64,000 nt of DNA from Enterobacter sp. JBIWA008 (GTDB lineage: Bacteria; Pseudomonadota; Gammaproteobacteria; Enterobacterales; Enterobacteriaceae). Below the pieces are notes generated by a model. The model made no database searches. It was given only the letters and a program-made list of their open reading frames with translations, and was not told the DNA's origin. Positions 26,805-37,596 of this stretch are shown piece by piece. A program made the position numbers and the translations under genes. Location of the stretch: contig NZ_CP074149.1 in the NCBI RefSeq assembly GCF_019968765.1, positions 496,001 to 560,000 on the forward strand, given 5' to 3'. Each line of letters opens with the position of its first letter. The stretch's first letter is position 1.

Positions 26805-28538
26805 GTGACAAAAATCCGCCAGTTATGTTTGGTCAGTGTGTTGCTGACAAGCGGGATTGCCAGCGCGGCGAATGTCCGTTTGCAGGTTGAGGGGTTATCC
26901 GGGGCGCTGGAAAAAAACGTGCGTGCGCAGCTATCGACCATCCAGAGTGATGAGGTGACGCCGGACCGACGTTTTCGCGCGCGCGTCGATGACGCCATCC
27001 GTGAAGGACTGAAAGCGCTGGGGTATTACGAACCCACCATTGATTTCGATCTCCGTCCGCCGCCAAAGAAGGGGCGTCAGGTTCTTATTGCCCGCGTTTC
27101 GCCGGGTGAGCCGGTACTGATTGGCGGCACGAACGTCATCCTGCGCGGCGGGGCGCGTACCGACCGGGATTATCTGGACCTGCTCAGCACGCGGCCGAAA
27201 GTCGGTACCGTGCTTAACCACGGCGACTACGACCATTTCAAAAAAGAGCTGACGAGCGTTTCCCTGCGTAAGGGCTACTTTGACAGCCAGTTCAATAAAA
27301 GCCAGCTGGGCATTGCGCTGGATCGACGTCAGGCCTTCTGGGATATCGACTACGACAGCGGGGAACGCTACCGCTTTGGCGATGTGACGTTTGAAGGTTC
27401 GCAAATTCGTGAAGAGTATCTGCAAAACCTCGTGCCGTTCAAAAAAGGGGATTACTACCAGTCGAGGGACCTGGCGGAACTGAACCGCCGTCTTTCTGCT
27501 ACCGGCTGGTTTAACTCCGTGGTTGTCGCACCGGAATTTGATAAGTCTCGCAAAACCAAGGTGTTGCCGCTGCATGGCGTTGTCTCGCCGCGCACCGAGA
27601 ACACCATTGAGACCGGTGTTGGCTACTCGACGGATGTCGGACCACGCGTGAAAACCTCGTGGAAAAAACCGTGGATGAACTCGTATGGTCACAGCCTGAC
27701 CACCAGCCTGAGCCTCTCTGCGCCCGAGCAGCAGCTGGATTTCAGCTACAAAATGCCGCTGCTGAAAAATCCGCTTGAGCAATATTATCTTCTGCAGGGC
27801 GGTTTTAAGCGCACCGATTTGAACGACACAAAGCAGGACTCTACGACGCTTGCCGTCTCCCGCTTCTGGGATCTCTCCAGCGGCTGGCAGCGCGCCATTA
27901 ACCTGCGCTGGAGCCTGGACCACTTTACGCAGGCCAACGTCACCAATACCACCATGCTGCTTTATCCGGGCGTGATGATCAGCCGTACCCGCTCGCGTGG
28001 GGGCCTGATGCCGACCTGGGGCGACTCGCAGCGCTACTCCATCGATTATTCCAACTCCGCCTGGGGCTCCGACGTGGATTTCTCCGTCATGCAGGCGCAA
28101 AACGTCTGGATCCGCACGCTGTATGACAAACACCGCTTTGTGATGCGCGGCAATCTCGGCTGGATTGAAACGGGAGACTTCGAGCGCGTTCCGCCGGATC
28201 TGCGCTTCTTCGCGGGGGGCGACCGCAGCATTCGTGGGTATAAGTACAAATCGATCTCACCTGAGAACGAAAAAGGTCAGCTAACCGGTGCGTCAAAACT
28301 GGCGACGGGATCGCTGGAGTATCAGTACAACGTCAGCGGAAAGTGGTGGGGCGCCATGTTTGTTGACGGCGGTGAAGCGGTGAACGATATCCGCCGCAGC
28401 GACTTTAAAACCGGCGCGGGCGTGGGCGTACGCTGGCAGTCACCCGTCGGGCCCATCAAGCTCGATTTCGCCGTGCCTGTCGGCGACAAAGAAGAACACG
28501 GATTACAGTTTTACATCGGTCTGGGGCCTGAATTATGA
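26805..28538 (+). CDS. tamA: Translocation and assembly module outer-membrane subunit TamA
   Basis: GTG start at 26805 with AGGAG five bases before it; this gives 577 residues, the E. coli TamA length, and a signal peptide ending ASA before ANVRLQVEG. Three POTRA domains (about 22-265) precede a 16-strand Omp85 beta-barrel with the [13 protein letters not shown] lid-loop motif (about 478-490). TamA works with TamB in outer-membrane protein insertion and phospholipid transport. The tamB start overlaps the stop (ATGA). Confidence 0.97.
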   Translation: MTKIRQLCLVSVLLTSGIASAANVRLQVEGLSGALEKNVRAQLSTIQSDEVTPDRRFRARVDDAIREGLKALGYYEPTIDFDLRPPPKKGRQVLIARVSPGEPVLIGGTNVILRGGARTDRDYLDLLSTRPKVGTVLNHGDYDHFKKELTSVSLRKGYFDSQFNKSQLGIALDRRQAFWDIDYDSGERYRFGDVTFEGSQIREEYLQNLVPFKKGDYYQSRDLAELNRRLSATGWFNSVVVAPEFDKSRKTKVLPLHGVVSPRTENTIETGVGYSTDVGPRVKTSWKKPWMNSYGHSLTTSLSLSAPEQQLDFSYKMPLLKNPLEQYYLLQGGFKRTDLNDTKQDSTTLAVSRFWDLSSGWQRAINLRWSLDHFTQANVTNTTMLLYPGVMISRTRSRGGLMPTWGDSQRYSIDYSNSAWGSDVDFSVMQAQNVWIRTLYDKHRFVMRGNLGWIETGDFERVPPDLRFFAGGDRSIRGYKYKSISPENEKGQLTGASKLATGSLEYQYNVSGKWWGAMFVDGGEAVNDIRRSDFKTGAGVGVRWQSPVGPIKLDFAVPVGDKEEHGLQFYIGLGPEL

Positions 28539-31500
28539 GTTTATGGAAGAAAATAAGCCTCGGGGTGCTGATTTTTATCGTGCTGCTGCTCGGTACGGTG
28601 GCGTTTCTGGTGGGAACGACGACCGGGCTTCATCTGCTGTTTAACGCCGCGAACCGCTGGGTGCCGGGGCTGGAGATTGGCCAGGTAACGGGCGGCTGGC
28701 GCGATCTGCGTCTGAAGAACATCCGCTATGAGCAGCCGGGCGTGGCGGTGAACGCCGGGGAGTTTCACCTGGCGGTGAAGCTGGGCTGTCTGCGTGACAG
28801 CAAGCTTTGCGTCAACGATCTGTCGCTCAAAGACGTCAACGTGGCGATAGATTCGAAAAAAATGCCGAAGTCTGCTCCGGTCGAGGAAGAGGACAGCGGC
28901 CCGCTGAATCTCTCCACGCCGTACCCGATCGCGCTCTATCGGGTGGCGCTCGATAACGTCAATATCAAAATCGACGACACCACCGTATCGGTGATGGATT
29001 TCACCTCCGGCCTGCGCTGGCAGGAGAAAAACCTGACCCTGACGCCAACGTCCCTGCAGGGCCTGCTGATCGCGCTGCCGAAAGTGGCCGACGTGGCGCA
29101 GGAAGAGATCGTCGAGCCGAAGATCCAGAACCCGCAGCCGGAAGAAAAGCCGCTGGGCGAAACGCTGAAAGACCTCTTCTCGAAGCCTGTCCTGCCGGAA
29201 ATGACCGACGTTCATCTGCCGCTGAACCTCAACATTGAGGAGTTCAAAGGCGAGCAGCTGCGCCTGACCGGCGATACCGATCTGACGGTCTACACCATGC
29301 TGCTGAAGGTCAGCAGCATTGACGGCAACATGAAGCTCGACGCGCTGGATATCGACACCAACCAGGGCTCGGTGAATGCGTCAGGCAACGCCCTGCTGCG
29401 CGACAACTGGCCGGTAGATATCACCCTCAACAGCGCGCTTAACATTGACCCGCTGAAAGGCGAAAAGGTGAAGGTCAAAGTGGGCGGGGCGCTGCGCGAT
29501 AAGCTGGATGTCGGGGTGAATCTCTCTGGCCCGGTGGACATGGTCCTGCGCGCGCAAACGCAGCTGGCGGAAGTCGGGCTGCCGCTCAATCTGGAGGTTA
29601 TCAGCAAGCAGCTTTACTGGCCGTTCACCGGCGAAAAGCAGTTCCAGGCCGATGACCTGAAGCTGAAGCTGAGCGGCAAGATGACCGACTACACGCTCTC
29701 GTTCCGCACCGCGGTGAAGGGGCAGGGCGTTCCGCCCGCGAACATCACGCTGGATGCGAAGGGCAACGAACAGCAGGTCAACCTCGACAAGCTGACCGTC
29801 GCGGCGCTGGAAGGCAAAACCGAGCTGACCGCGCTGCTCGACTGGCAGCAGGCGATCAGCTGGCGCGGCGAGCTGAAGCTGACGGGCATTAACACCGCCA
29901 AAGAGGTGCCGGACTGGCCGTCGAAGCTGGATGGCCTGATTAAGACCCGCGGCAGCCTGTACGGCGGTACGTGGCAGATGGACGTGCCGGAGATCAAGCT
30001 AGCCGGGAACGTGAAGCAGAACAAGGTAAAAATTGAAGGCTCGCTGAAAGGCAACAGCTATCTGCAGTGGATTATCCCGGGGCTGCACGTGGCGCTGGGC
30101 CGCAACACGGCGGATATCAAAGGCGAGCTGGGGGTGAAAGATCTCAACCTTGACGCCACCATCGACGCGCCGAATCTGGATAACGCCCTGCCGGGGCTTG
30201 GCGGCACGGCGAAAGGTCTCGTGAAGGTGCGCGGTACGGTAGACGCGCCGCAGCTGCTGGCGGATATCACCGCCAATAGCCTGCGCTGGCAGGAGCTGAG
30301 CGTTGCCCGCGTCCGCGTGGAAGGGGATGTGAAATCCGCCGATCAGATCGGCGGTAAACTGAACCTGCGCGTGGAGCGCATTGTTCAGCCGGACGTGAAC
30401 ATTAGCCTTGTTACCCTGGACGCCAAAGGGAACGAGAAGCAGCACGACCTCCAGCTGCGCGTGCAGGGCGAGCCGGTCTCCGGCCAGCTTCACTTGACCG
30501 GCAGCTTCGACCGCAAGGAAGAACGCTGGAAAGGTCTGCTTGATAACACGCGTTTCAATACGCCGGTCGGGCCGCTGGCGCTGTCGCGCTCCATTGCCCT
30601 GGACTATCGCAACACCGAGCAGAAGATCAGCATTGGGCCGCACTGCTGGACCAACCCGAATGCGGAGCTTTGCGTGCCTCAGACCATTGATGCGGGCGCG
30701 GAAGGGCGGGCGCAGATCAACCTCAACCGCTTCGACCTGGCGATGCTGAAGCCGTTTATGCCGGACACGACGCAGGCCAGCGGCGTCTTCAGCGGTAAAG
30801 CCGATGTAGCCTGGGACACCACCAAAGAGGGGCTACCGCAGGGCAGCGTCACGCTGTCAGGGCGTAACGTGAAGGTGACGCAGGAAGTCAACAACGCGCC
30901 GCTGCCTGTGGCGTTCGACACCCTGAACCTGAGTGCCGATCTGCATAACAATCGCGCACAGCTGGGGTGGACGATTCGCCTGACCAATAACGGTCAGCTG
31001 GACGGGCAGGTCCAGATTACCGATCCGCAGGGACGGCGTAATCTGGGCGGCAACGTCAACATCCGTAACTTCAACCTGGCGATGGTGAACCCGATTTTCG
31101 CGCGCGGGGAAAAAGCGGAGGGCATGCTGAACGCTAACCTGCGCCTGGCAGGTAACGCGCAAAGCCCGCAGCTGTTCGGTCAGATGCGGCTCAGCGGCGT
31201 GGATATCGACGGCAACTTCATGCCGTTTGACATGCAGCCCAGCCAGATCGCGATGAACTTCAACGGCATGAGCTCGACGCTGAGCGGCTCGGTATTGACG
31301 CAGCAGGGGCAAATCAACCTGAGTGGCGACGCGGACTGGAGCCAGCTCGACAACTGGCGCGCCCGTATTGCCGCGAAGGGCAGTAAGGTGCGCATCACCG
31401 TACCGCCGATGGTGCGCCTGGACGTATCGCCTGATGTGGTCTTTGAAGCCACGCCAAGCCTCTTCACGCTTGACGGACGCGTCGACGTCCCGTGGGCGCG

Positions 31501-32311
31501 CATTGTGGTTCACGACGTGCCGGAAAGCGCGGTCGGCGTCTCAAGTGATGAAGTTATGCTCAATGAAAATCTGAAACCTGTCGAACAGAAGAGCGCGGGC
31601 ATACCGATTAATAGTAACCTTATCGTGCACGTGGGGAATAACGTGCGGTTGGATGCGTTTGGGCTGAAGGCGAGGCTCACGGGCGACCTGAAGGTGGCGC
31701 AGGATAAACAAGGTCTTGGCCTGAACGGGCAAATTAATATTCCTGAAGGACGATTCCACGCCTATGGTCAGGATCTGATTGTCCGTAAAGGCGAGCTGCT
31801 GTTCTCCGGTCCACCGGATCAACCCCTGTTGAACATCGAAGCGATTCGTAACCCGGAAGCGACGGAAAACGACGTCATTGCTGGCGTACGCGTTACCGGC
31901 TCTGCCGACGAACCGAAGGCGGAGATCTTCTCTGACCCGGCGATGTCGCAGCAGGAAGCCCTCTCTTATCTGCTGCGTGGACAAGGTCTGGACAGCGGAC
32001 AAAACGACAGTGCGGCGATGACCTCGATGTTAGTCGGTCTGGGGGTTGCACAAAGTGGGCAGGTTGTGGGTAAAATCGGCGAGACGTTCGGCGTAAGCAA
32101 TCTGGCGCTGGACACCCAGGGCGTGGGTGACTCCTCGCAGGTGGTGGTCAGCGGCTATGTGCTGCCGGGTCTGCAGGTAAAATATGGTGTGGGGATCTTT
32201 GACTCACTGGCAACACTCACGCTACGCTATCGCCTGATGCCTAAGCTATATCTGGAAGCAGTGTCCGGCGTAGACCAGGCACTTGATCTGCTCTATCAGT
32301 TTGAGTTTTAG
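28535..32311 (+). CDS. tamB: Translocation and assembly module inner-membrane subunit TamB
   Basis: A 1,258-residue AsmA-like protein, one residue from E. coli TamB. A single N-terminal signal anchor (about 5-27, [19 protein letters not shown]) is followed by long beta-rich repeats that form a periplasm-spanning groove, and a C-terminal DUF490 domain ending LLYQFEF, which contacts TamA. It is proposed to carry lipids between membranes. Translation is coupled to tamA by the 4-bp overlap. Confidence 0.97.
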   Translation: MSLWKKISLGVLIFIVLLLGTVAFLVGTTTGLHLLFNAANRWVPGLEIGQVTGGWRDLRLKNIRYEQPGVAVNAGEFHLAVKLGCLRDSKLCVNDLSLKDVNVAIDSKKMPKSAPVEEEDSGPLNLSTPYPIALYRVALDNVNIKIDDTTVSVMDFTSGLRWQEKNLTLTPTSLQGLLIALPKVADVAQEEIVEPKIQNPQPEEKPLGETLKDLFSKPVLPEMTDVHLPLNLNIEEFKGEQLRLTGDTDLTVYTMLLKVSSIDGNMKLDALDIDTNQGSVNASGNALLRDNWPVDITLNSALNIDPLKGEKVKVKVGGALRDKLDVGVNLSGPVDMVLRAQTQLAEVGLPLNLEVISKQLYWPFTGEKQFQADDLKLKLSGKMTDYTLSFRTAVKGQGVPPANITLDAKGNEQQVNLDKLTVAALEGKTELTALLDWQQAISWRGELKLTGINTAKEVPDWPSKLDGLIKTRGSLYGGTWQMDVPEIKLAGNVKQNKVKIEGSLKGNSYLQWIIPGLHVALGRNTADIKGELGVKDLNLDATIDAPNLDNALPGLGGTAKGLVKVRGTVDAPQLLADITANSLRWQELSVARVRVEGDVKSADQIGGKLNLRVERIVQPDVNISLVTLDAKGNEKQHDLQLRVQGEPVSGQLHLTGSFDRKEERWKGLLDNTRFNTPVGPLALSRSIALDYRNTEQKISIGPHCWTNPNAELCVPQTIDAGAEGRAQINLNRFDLAMLKPFMPDTTQASGVFSGKADVAWDTTKEGLPQGSVTLSGRNVKVTQEVNNAPLPVAFDTLNLSADLHNNRAQLGWTIRLTNNGQLDGQVQITDPQGRRNLGGNVNIRNFNLAMVNPIFARGEKAEGMLNANLRLAGNAQSPQLFGQMRLSGVDIDGNFMPFDMQPSQIAMNFNGMSSTLSGSVLTQQGQINLSGDADWSQLDNWRARIAAKGSKVRITVPPMVRLDVSPDVVFEATPSLFTLDGRVDVPWARIVVHDVPESAVGVSSDEVMLNENLKPVEQKSAGIPINSNLIVHVGNNVRLDAFGLKARLTGDLKVAQDKQGLGLNGQINIPEGRFHAYGQDLIVRKGELLFSGPPDQPLLNIEAIRNPEATENDVIAGVRVTGSADEPKAEIFSDPAMSQQEALSYLLRGQGLDSGQNDSAAMTSMLVGLGVAQSGQVVGKIGETFGVSNLALDTQGVGDSSQVVVSGYVLPGLQVKYGVGIFDSLATLTLRYRLMPKLYLEAVSGVDQALDLLYQFEF

Positions 32312-32313
32312 CA

Positions 32314-32658
32314 ATGCGAATATTTGTCTACGGCAGTTTACGAACCAAGCAAGGCAACAGTCACTGGATGACCAATGCCCTGCTGTTGGGTAATTACAAT
32401 ATCGAGAACTACCAGTTGTACAGCCTGGGCCACTATCCAGGCGCGGTTCCGGGCGAAGGAACAGTACAGGGTGAAGTGTATCGTATTGATAATGCGACAC
32501 TTGCCGAACTTGATGCCTTGCGCACCAGGGGCGGTGAATACGCACGCCAGTTGATCCAGACGCCGTACGGAAGTGCGTGGATGTATGTCTACCAGCGTCC
32601 GGTCGAAGGGTTAACGCGGATTGTAAGCGGTAACTGGTTAGACAGAGACCAGTACTGA
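32314..32658 (+). CDS. ytfP: Gamma-glutamylcyclotransferase-like protein YtfP
   Basis: The 114-residue product has the GGCT fold signature MRIFVYGSLRTKQGN (YGSL substrate loop) and the conserved E in DALRTRGGEY. E. coli YtfP has this fold; its physiological substrate is not established. It begins two bases after the tamB stop, so it belongs to the tamAB operon, and ends at a strong terminator. Confidence 0.93.
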   Translation: MRIFVYGSLRTKQGNSHWMTNALLLGNYNIENYQLYSLGHYPGAVPGEGTVQGEVYRIDNATLAELDALRTRGGEYARQLIQTPYGSAWMYVYQRPVEGLTRIVSGNWLDRDQY

Positions 32659-32664
32659 AAAACG

Positions 32665-32697
32665 ACAACGCCACCGTGAGGTGGCGTTGTTTTTTTG
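32665..32697 (+). terminator. tamAB-ytfP operon terminator
   Basis: ACAACGCCAC, loop CGTGAG, GTGGCGTTGT, then a run of six further T: a strong rho-independent terminator. Confidence 0.93.
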
Positions 32698-32702
32698 TTC
32701 CT

Positions 32703-32996
32703 TCAACTCTCTTCTGTATCCCGGCGCCGGGTTAAAAAAAGAGGAACGAACAGCATGATATAGGGGGCAATAAGCCATAATAAACACAGGGCGCGAGAAC
32801 GGCCATAGTGGTTTATGCACCGCGTATTGCTTGAAATGACGGGCAGGAAAAACAGTAAAAACAGCAGAATCGCATAATCGCTACGATAAGGGATCCATAA
32901 GTAAAACAAAAACCAGGCAAGCTGGAATGTCATGATGCAGAGATACTGCCATTTGCTGTCTTTGCCGTAACAGTCAAACGCCTTTATGTAGCCCAT
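32703..32996 (-). CDS. Small polytopic membrane protein, DUF805-like
   Basis: Start taken at MGYIKAFDCYG (32996); an in-frame ATG at 33026 would overlap the previous gene by 53 bp instead of 23. About 97 residues with three hydrophobic segments. The N-terminus and the TRCINHYGRSRAL stretch recall DUF805 proteins (usual pattern RRLHDIGRSG), but the match is partial. It is the last gene of a minus-strand trio whose first member is a broken toxin-like gene, so an immunity role is possible. Confidence 0.6.
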   Translation of the reverse strand: MGYIKAFDCYGKDSKWQYLCIMTFQLAWFLFYLWIPYRSDYAILLFLLFFLPVISSNTRCINHYGRSRALCLLWLIAPYIMLFVPLFLTRRRDTEES

Positions 32997-33444
32997 CTTT
33001 ATGCTTTGAAGAAAGAAACTTAGCATGTATAACGCTCACGATCGCGACGGTCAGGAGTGTGCTCGTCAGCAACGCCCCTAAAAAATAGCTGTGGGTGATA
33101 TCAGTAGCACCCGAGCCTAAAGTATGTAATTTACTATATCCTCTATCTACTGCAACAAAAAGCGTATATAGACCGATGTTAATACAGAACTGAAGCAGAC
33201 AAGAAGTGATAATATTTACTGGGATTCTTTTTAATAGAGTAAGTGACGCATAAATAATACTTGCAGATAGAGCGAAGTAAAGCCCGTTAAATAAACTGGA
33301 TAGTAATGAGCTATTTATTTGACTGAAAATTAAATTATCGCTTCCATAGTACCATGAAAGATATTCAACATACGTACTTCTTCCAAATATAAAGGAGGCA
33401 ATAATAAGAACGAATAGGCTCACAATATGGCTTTTCTTACTCAT
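32974..33444 (-). CDS. Hypothetical four-helix membrane protein
   Basis: Unrecognised. The 156-residue product has about four hydrophobic segments (7-22, 48-68, 75-100, 122-142) and a basic end. Its ATG overlaps the stop of the upstream broken gene as ATGA, a sign of former co-translation. Small membrane proteins coupled to secreted toxin genes are often immunity proteins; here that is only an inference. Confidence 0.65.
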   Translation of the reverse strand: MSKKSHIVSLFVLIIASFIFGRSTYVEYLSWYYGSDNLIFSQINSSLLSSLFNGLYFALSASIIYASLTLLKRIPVNIITSCLLQFCINIGLYTLFVAVDRGYSKLHTLGSGATDITHSYFLGALLTSTLLTVAIVSVIHAKFLSSKHKDGLHKGV

Positions 33445-34029
33445 AATTTTGCTCCCTTAGATAGTAGTTCCTTCATCGTTTTACTGGCTTCTAGCTGATC
33501 TTTGATTATGGCAAGGTCACGAGTATTGTGGTTATATTTTGCAATAGCGGTTGGCGTACCTTTACCACCATTGTCCATAAAGAAGAACTTGTGGTATGGG
33601 ATCCCGCCCATAACTCACCGCCTGCGGCAGGGAGTGGATAGACTCTGTCGTGAGGAACCGAGGAATATTTTCATGCTCAATATTACCTAAAGGCGTTGTG
33701 GCAACAAGAGATCCAATAAAATCGGTCGTATACACTAACGCATCTGTATCTTTGGTCGTTACTTTCGAGCCCGTAATATATTTTATCTGTTGCCAAAGGG
33801 TAATATCTTTAGGGGAAACCTTAACGCCATCCATAAACATATCTTGCTTGCGTTTTAGCTGAATGACAGTACGGTGCAGCTGAGTCAAAGAGGGGCTGAT
33901 TTCCCCAATAGAAGGCATAAGGCCATCGCGGGAATAGAGCCGTTCAATGATAAAATAAATCCCAGTTGGGCGGGCAACATCAATGTTAATGGATAATATA
34001 TGAATCCTATAATGAAGAGGGATTAATGT
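33441..34029 (-). pseudogene. Frameshifted, truncated toxin-like gene remnant
   Basis: One frame reads from 34029 (no start codon of its own; ATG at 33918) through VSPKDITLWQQIKYITG and LTTESIHSLPQAVSYG, then breaks. Another frame continues as GGIPYHKFFFMDNGGKGT and on to EASKTMKELLSKGAKL, ending TGA at 33441. The break lies in GGGCGGG (cccgccc at 33603-33609): one extra G explains it. The 5' part of the gene is missing. I do not recognise the family; the coupled membrane proteins downstream suggest a secreted effector's C-terminal part. Confidence 0.65.
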
Positions 34030-34221
34030 TCATCATGACAGTATGTTGTGAACAGCCAGGCTATTCAACCACTCCCACCATAAATGATAGGACGTCTTTT
34101 CTGTTTTTAATGTCCAAATCAAAAAGAATGGAATTTTTCTTAAATAACCCGTTTTTGCCGATTTTAACCAAATAAATAAAAAAGCCCCGACCAGCGGGGC
34201 TTTATCGATCGGCAGTAAGAA
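34030..34221. other. Gap between the remnant and ppa
   Basis: AT-rich sequence with no supported gene, ending in the ppa terminator. The missing 5' part of the toxin-like gene would have lain here, so this is probably a deletion junction. Confidence 0.4.
34181..34203 (-). terminator. ppa intrinsic terminator
   Basis: On the minus strand AAAGCCCCG, loop CTGGT, CGGGGCTTT is followed by TTTATTTATT. It starts just after the ppa stop. Confidence 0.92.
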
Positions 34222-34752
34222 TTACTTCTTAGCAGCGCGTTCGAAAGAGGCGATGATTTCTGCTTTCGCCGCTTCTGCGTTGTCCCAGCCGTCAACCTTA
34301 ACCCACTTGCCTTTTTCGAGGTCTTTGTAGTGCTCGAAGAAGTGGCTGATCTGCGCTTTCAGCAGCTCTGGCAGGTCGTTCACATCTTTAATGTGATCGT
34401 ATTCTTTGCTCAGCTTGGTGTGCGGTACCGCAACCAGTTTCGCATCTTCACCGGCTTCGTCGGTCATTTTCAGCACGCCAACTGGACGGCAGCGAATGAC
34501 TGAGCCTGGCTGCAGTGGGTATGGCGTTGGGACCAGCACGTCAACCGGATCTCCGTCCAGAGACAGGGTGTTGTTGATGTAACCGTAGTTGCACGGGTAG
34601 AACATCGCGGTAGACATAAAGCGGTCAACGAACAGCGCACCAGTGTCTTTGTCGATTTCGTATTTGATCGGATCTGCGTTAGCCGGGATTTCGATAACTA
34701 CGTAGATGTCTTCTGGCAGTTCTTTACCCGCAGGGACGTTGAGTAAGCTCAT
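34222..34752 (-). CDS. ppa: Inorganic pyrophosphatase
   Basis: Start chosen at 34752 ([18 protein letters not shown]), with aaaggacacc as ribosome site; the frame is open 17 codons further up without support. The 176-residue product is a classical family I pyrophosphatase with the signature [12 protein letters not shown] (metal aspartates) and E/K/Y residues [12 protein letters not shown]. It drives biosynthesis by removing pyrophosphate in the cytoplasm. Confidence 0.97.
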   Translation of the reverse strand: MSLLNVPAGKELPEDIYVVIEIPANADPIKYEIDKDTGALFVDRFMSTAMFYPCNYGYINNTLSLDGDPVDVLVPTPYPLQPGSVIRCRPVGVLKMTDEAGEDAKLVAVPHTKLSKEYDHIKDVNDLPELLKAQISHFFEHYKDLEKGKWVKVDGWDNAEAAKAEIIASFERAAKK

Positions 34753-34969
34753 GTCGGTGTCCTTTAAAATGGATGGTAAACAAGTGGCAGGTATTATAGC
34801 CAACTCGCGCTGAATGTCTCCGCCTGTTTTCGCTTTCTCTCCCCGCTTTCACCACTTTTCAGACCGATTCCATGACAGGAAAATCCATAAACTCAGCCGC
34901 ATTTTTCATGGCGAAATGAAAGCGATTACAAACTTGTGATTAACGTTTTATTCACTTTTCTGAAGTGTG

Positions 34970-34990
34970 ATGTAACGCAATTCGTTACAT
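34970..34990. promoter_or_regulatory. 21-bp inverted repeat upstream of ytfQ
   Basis: ATGTAACG (34970-34977), 5-bp spacer CAATT, CGTTACAT (34983-34990). It lies in the promoter region of the galactofuranose operon, 72 bp before the ytfQ start, and overlaps a TGTGATG word that could be half of a CRP site. It is a good operator candidate for an unidentified repressor. Confidence 0.6.
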
Positions 34991-35061
34991 ATTTCATGGG
35001 CTATAGTCATTCCGCAGAACATCTTTTAACCAACAATAACTCACCCTACGAGGACGTTCAT

Positions 35062-36018
35062 ATGTGGAAGCGCTTACTCCTGGTCACAGCAGTTTCGGCA
35101 GCCATGTCGTCTATGGCGATGGCCGCTCCCTTAACCGTAGGTTTTTCGCAAGTCGGCTCTGAATCTGGCTGGCGAGCGGCAGAAACCAACGTTGCGAAAA
35201 GCGAGGCTCAGAAACGCGGCATTACCCTGAAAATCGCCGATGGTCAGCAAAAACAAGAGAATCAGATCAAAGCCGTGCGCTCCTTTATCGCCCAGGGCGT
35301 GGATGCCATCTTTATTGCACCCGTCGTGGCGACCGGCTGGGAACCCGTCCTGAAGGAAGCAAAAGACGCTGAGATCCCGGTCTTCCTGCTCGACCGTTCC
35401 ATCGACGTCAAAGACAAATCCCTCTATATGACCACCGTGACGGCCAATAACGTTCTTGAAGGACAGTTAATTGGTGACTGGCTGGTGAAACAGGTCGACG
35501 GCAAGCCGTGTAACGTCGTTGAGCTGCAGGGCACCGTCGGCGCGAGCGTGGCCATCGACCGTAAAAAAGGCTTTGCTGAGGCCATAGCTAAAGCGCCAAA
35601 CATCAAGATCATCCGCTCTCAGTCCGGCGACTTTACGCGCAGTAAAGGTAAAGAGGTCATGGAGAGCTTCATTAAGGCTGAAAACAACGGCAAGAACATC
35701 TGCATGGTTTACGCCCACAACGATGACATGGTGATCGGTGCGATTCAGGCAATTAAAGAAGCGGGCCTGAAGCCGGGCAAAGATATCCTCACCGGTTCTA
35801 TCGACGGCGTGCCGGACATCTACAAAGCGATGATCGATGGCGAAGCCAACGCCAGCGTGGAGCTGACGCCAAACATGGCGGGCCCGGCATTCGACGCGCT
35901 GGAGAAATTCAAGAAAGACGGCACGATGCCTGAGAAGGTGACGGTCACCAGGTCCACGCTCTACCTGCCTGACACGGCGAAAGAAGAGTTAGAGAAGAAG
36001 AAAAATATGGGCTACTGA
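35062..36018 (+). CDS. ytfQ: Galactofuranose ABC transporter, substrate-binding protein
   Basis: Start chosen at 35062 (MWKRLLLVTAV) with ribosome site acgagg; this gives 318 residues, as in E. coli, and a signal peptide ending AMA before APLTVGFSQ. The periplasmic type I sugar-binding fold contains ESGWRAAETN at the front lobe and DRSIDVKDK near the sugar contact region. YtfQ binds galactofuranose. A REP element separates it from ytfR. Confidence 0.96.
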   Translation: MWKRLLLVTAVSAAMSSMAMAAPLTVGFSQVGSESGWRAAETNVAKSEAQKRGITLKIADGQQKQENQIKAVRSFIAQGVDAIFIAPVVATGWEPVLKEAKDAEIPVFLLDRSIDVKDKSLYMTTVTANNVLEGQLIGDWLVKQVDGKPCNVVELQGTVGASVAIDRKKGFAEAIAKAPNIKIIRSQSGDFTRSKGKEVMESFIKAENNGKNICMVYAHNDDMVIGAIQAIKEAGLKPGKDILTGSIDGVPDIYKAMIDGEANASVELTPNMAGPAFDALEKFKKDGTMPEKVTVTRSTLYLPDTAKEELEKKKNMGY

Positions 36019-36029
36019 TCCAGTGAAAT

Positions 36030-36061
36030 TGCCGGGTGGCTCTGCGCTTACCCGGCCTACG
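36030..36061. repeat. REP element between ytfQ and ytfR
   Basis: GCCGGGTGGC, tctgcgc, TTACCCGGCC followed by TACGG is the classic enterobacterial REP shape. Inside an operon after the binding-protein gene, such an element is known to stabilise the upstream mRNA and allow excess binding protein. Confidence 0.8.
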
Positions 36062-36083
36062 GGAATGTGCCGGGGGAGTAAAT

Positions 36084-37586
36084 ATGAAAACTGAACAACA
36101 CCAGGAAATCCTCCGCACAGAGGGCCTGAGTAAATTCTTTCCCGGCGTAAAGGCGCTGGATAGCGTTGATTTCAGCCTGCGGCGCGGTGAGATTATGGCG
36201 CTGCTGGGCGAGAACGGCGCGGGAAAATCGACGCTGATTAAATCCCTCACCGGCGTGTATCACGCCGATCGCGGCACCATCTGGCTGGAAGGCAACGCCA
36301 TTTCGCCGAAAAACACCGCCCATGCCCAGCAGCTGGGGATCGGGACGGTGTACCAGGAAGTGAACCTGCTGCCGAATATGTCGGTGGCGGATAACCTGTT
36401 TATTGGCCGTGAGCCACGCCGCTTTGGCCTGCTGCGCCGCAAAGAGATGGAGGCGCGGGCCACGAAGCTGATGGAATCGTACGGCTTCTCCCTCGACGTT
36501 CGCGAGCCACTGAACCGCTTTTCCGTGGCGATGCAGCAGATCGTCGCCATCTGTCGCGCGATCGATCTCTCCGCGAAGGTACTCATCCTCGATGAACCCA
36601 CCGCCAGCCTCGATACCCAGGAAGTGGAGATGCTCTTTACCCTGATGCGCCAGCTGCGCGATCAGGGCGTCAGCCTGATCTTCGTTACCCATTTCCTCGA
36701 TCAGGTATATGAGGTAAGCGATCGTATCACGGTGCTGCGCAACGGAAGCTTTGTCGGCTGCCGCGAAACCCGCGATCTGCCGCAGATCGAGCTGGTGAAA
36801 ATGATGCTGGGCCGCGAGCTGGAAACCAACGCCCTGCAGCGTGCAGGGCGCACGCTGCTGAGTGAGAAACCGGTCGCCGCGTTCAGCGATTACGGTAAAA
36901 AAGGGACGATCTCGCCGTTTAACCTTGAGGTGCGGCCAGGCGAAATCGTCGGGCTGGCGGGCCTGCTGGGCTCCGGCCGGACCGAAACCGCCGAGGTGAT
37001 CTTCGGGATCAAACCGGCGGACAGCGGCACCGCGCTGATCAAGGGCAAACCGCAAACTCTGCGATCGCCGCATCAGGCCTCCTGCCTGGGCGTCGGCTTC
37101 TGCCCGGAAGACAGGAAAACGGACGGCATTATTGCCGCGGCCTCGGTGCGGGAAAATATCATCCTGGCGCTGCAGGCCCAGCGCTGCTGGCTGCGCCCGA
37201 TCCCTAAGCGTGAGCAAAACGCCATTGCCGAGCGCTTTATTCGCCAGCTCGGCATCCGCACGCCGAGCGCGGAACAGCCCATCGAGTTCCTCTCCGGCGG
37301 CAACCAGCAGAAGGTTCTCCTCTCGCGCTGGCTGCTGACCAAACCGCAATTCCTGATCCTCGACGAACCGACCCGGGGCATTGACGTGGGGGCGCACGCC
37401 GAAATTATCCGGCTTATCGAAACCCTGTGTGCAGACGGTCTGGCCCTGCTGGTCATTTCGTCCGAGCTGGAAGAGCTGGTGGGCTATGCCGATCGCGTCA
37501 TCATCATGCGCGATCGCAAACAGGTGGCTGAGATCCCGCTGGATAAGCTGTCCGTTCCGGCGATCATGAATGCCATCGCGGCATAA
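36084..37586 (+). CDS. ytfR: Galactofuranose ABC transporter, ATP-binding protein
   Basis: Start at 36084 (MKTEQHQ) after gggggagtaaat; 500 residues as in E. coli. Two ABC domains of the carbohydrate-uptake-2 type: first Walker A GENGAGKST (about 46-54) and Walker B LILDEPTAS; second signature LSGGNQQKV and Walker B LILDEPTRG, with the degenerate second P-loop LLGSGRTE typical of the family. It powers YtfT-YjfF. Confidence 0.96.
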   Translation: MKTEQHQEILRTEGLSKFFPGVKALDSVDFSLRRGEIMALLGENGAGKSTLIKSLTGVYHADRGTIWLEGNAISPKNTAHAQQLGIGTVYQEVNLLPNMSVADNLFIGREPRRFGLLRRKEMEARATKLMESYGFSLDVREPLNRFSVAMQQIVAICRAIDLSAKVLILDEPTASLDTQEVEMLFTLMRQLRDQGVSLIFVTHFLDQVYEVSDRITVLRNGSFVGCRETRDLPQIELVKMMLGRELETNALQRAGRTLLSEKPVAAFSDYGKKGTISPFNLEVRPGEIVGLAGLLGSGRTETAEVIFGIKPADSGTALIKGKPQTLRSPHQASCLGVGFCPEDRKTDGIIAAASVRENIILALQAQRCWLRPIPKREQNAIAERFIRQLGIRTPSAEQPIEFLSGGNQQKVLLSRWLLTKPQFLILDEPTRGIDVGAHAEIIRLIETLCADGLALLVISSELEELVGYADRVIIMRDRKQVAEIPLDKLSVPAIMNAIAA

Positions 37587-37596
37587 GGAGTGAATC

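Noticed and set aside
26931..28133. 400-codon open frame opposite tamA
   Set aside because: Antisense shadow of tamA, rich in Arg/His as such frames usually are.
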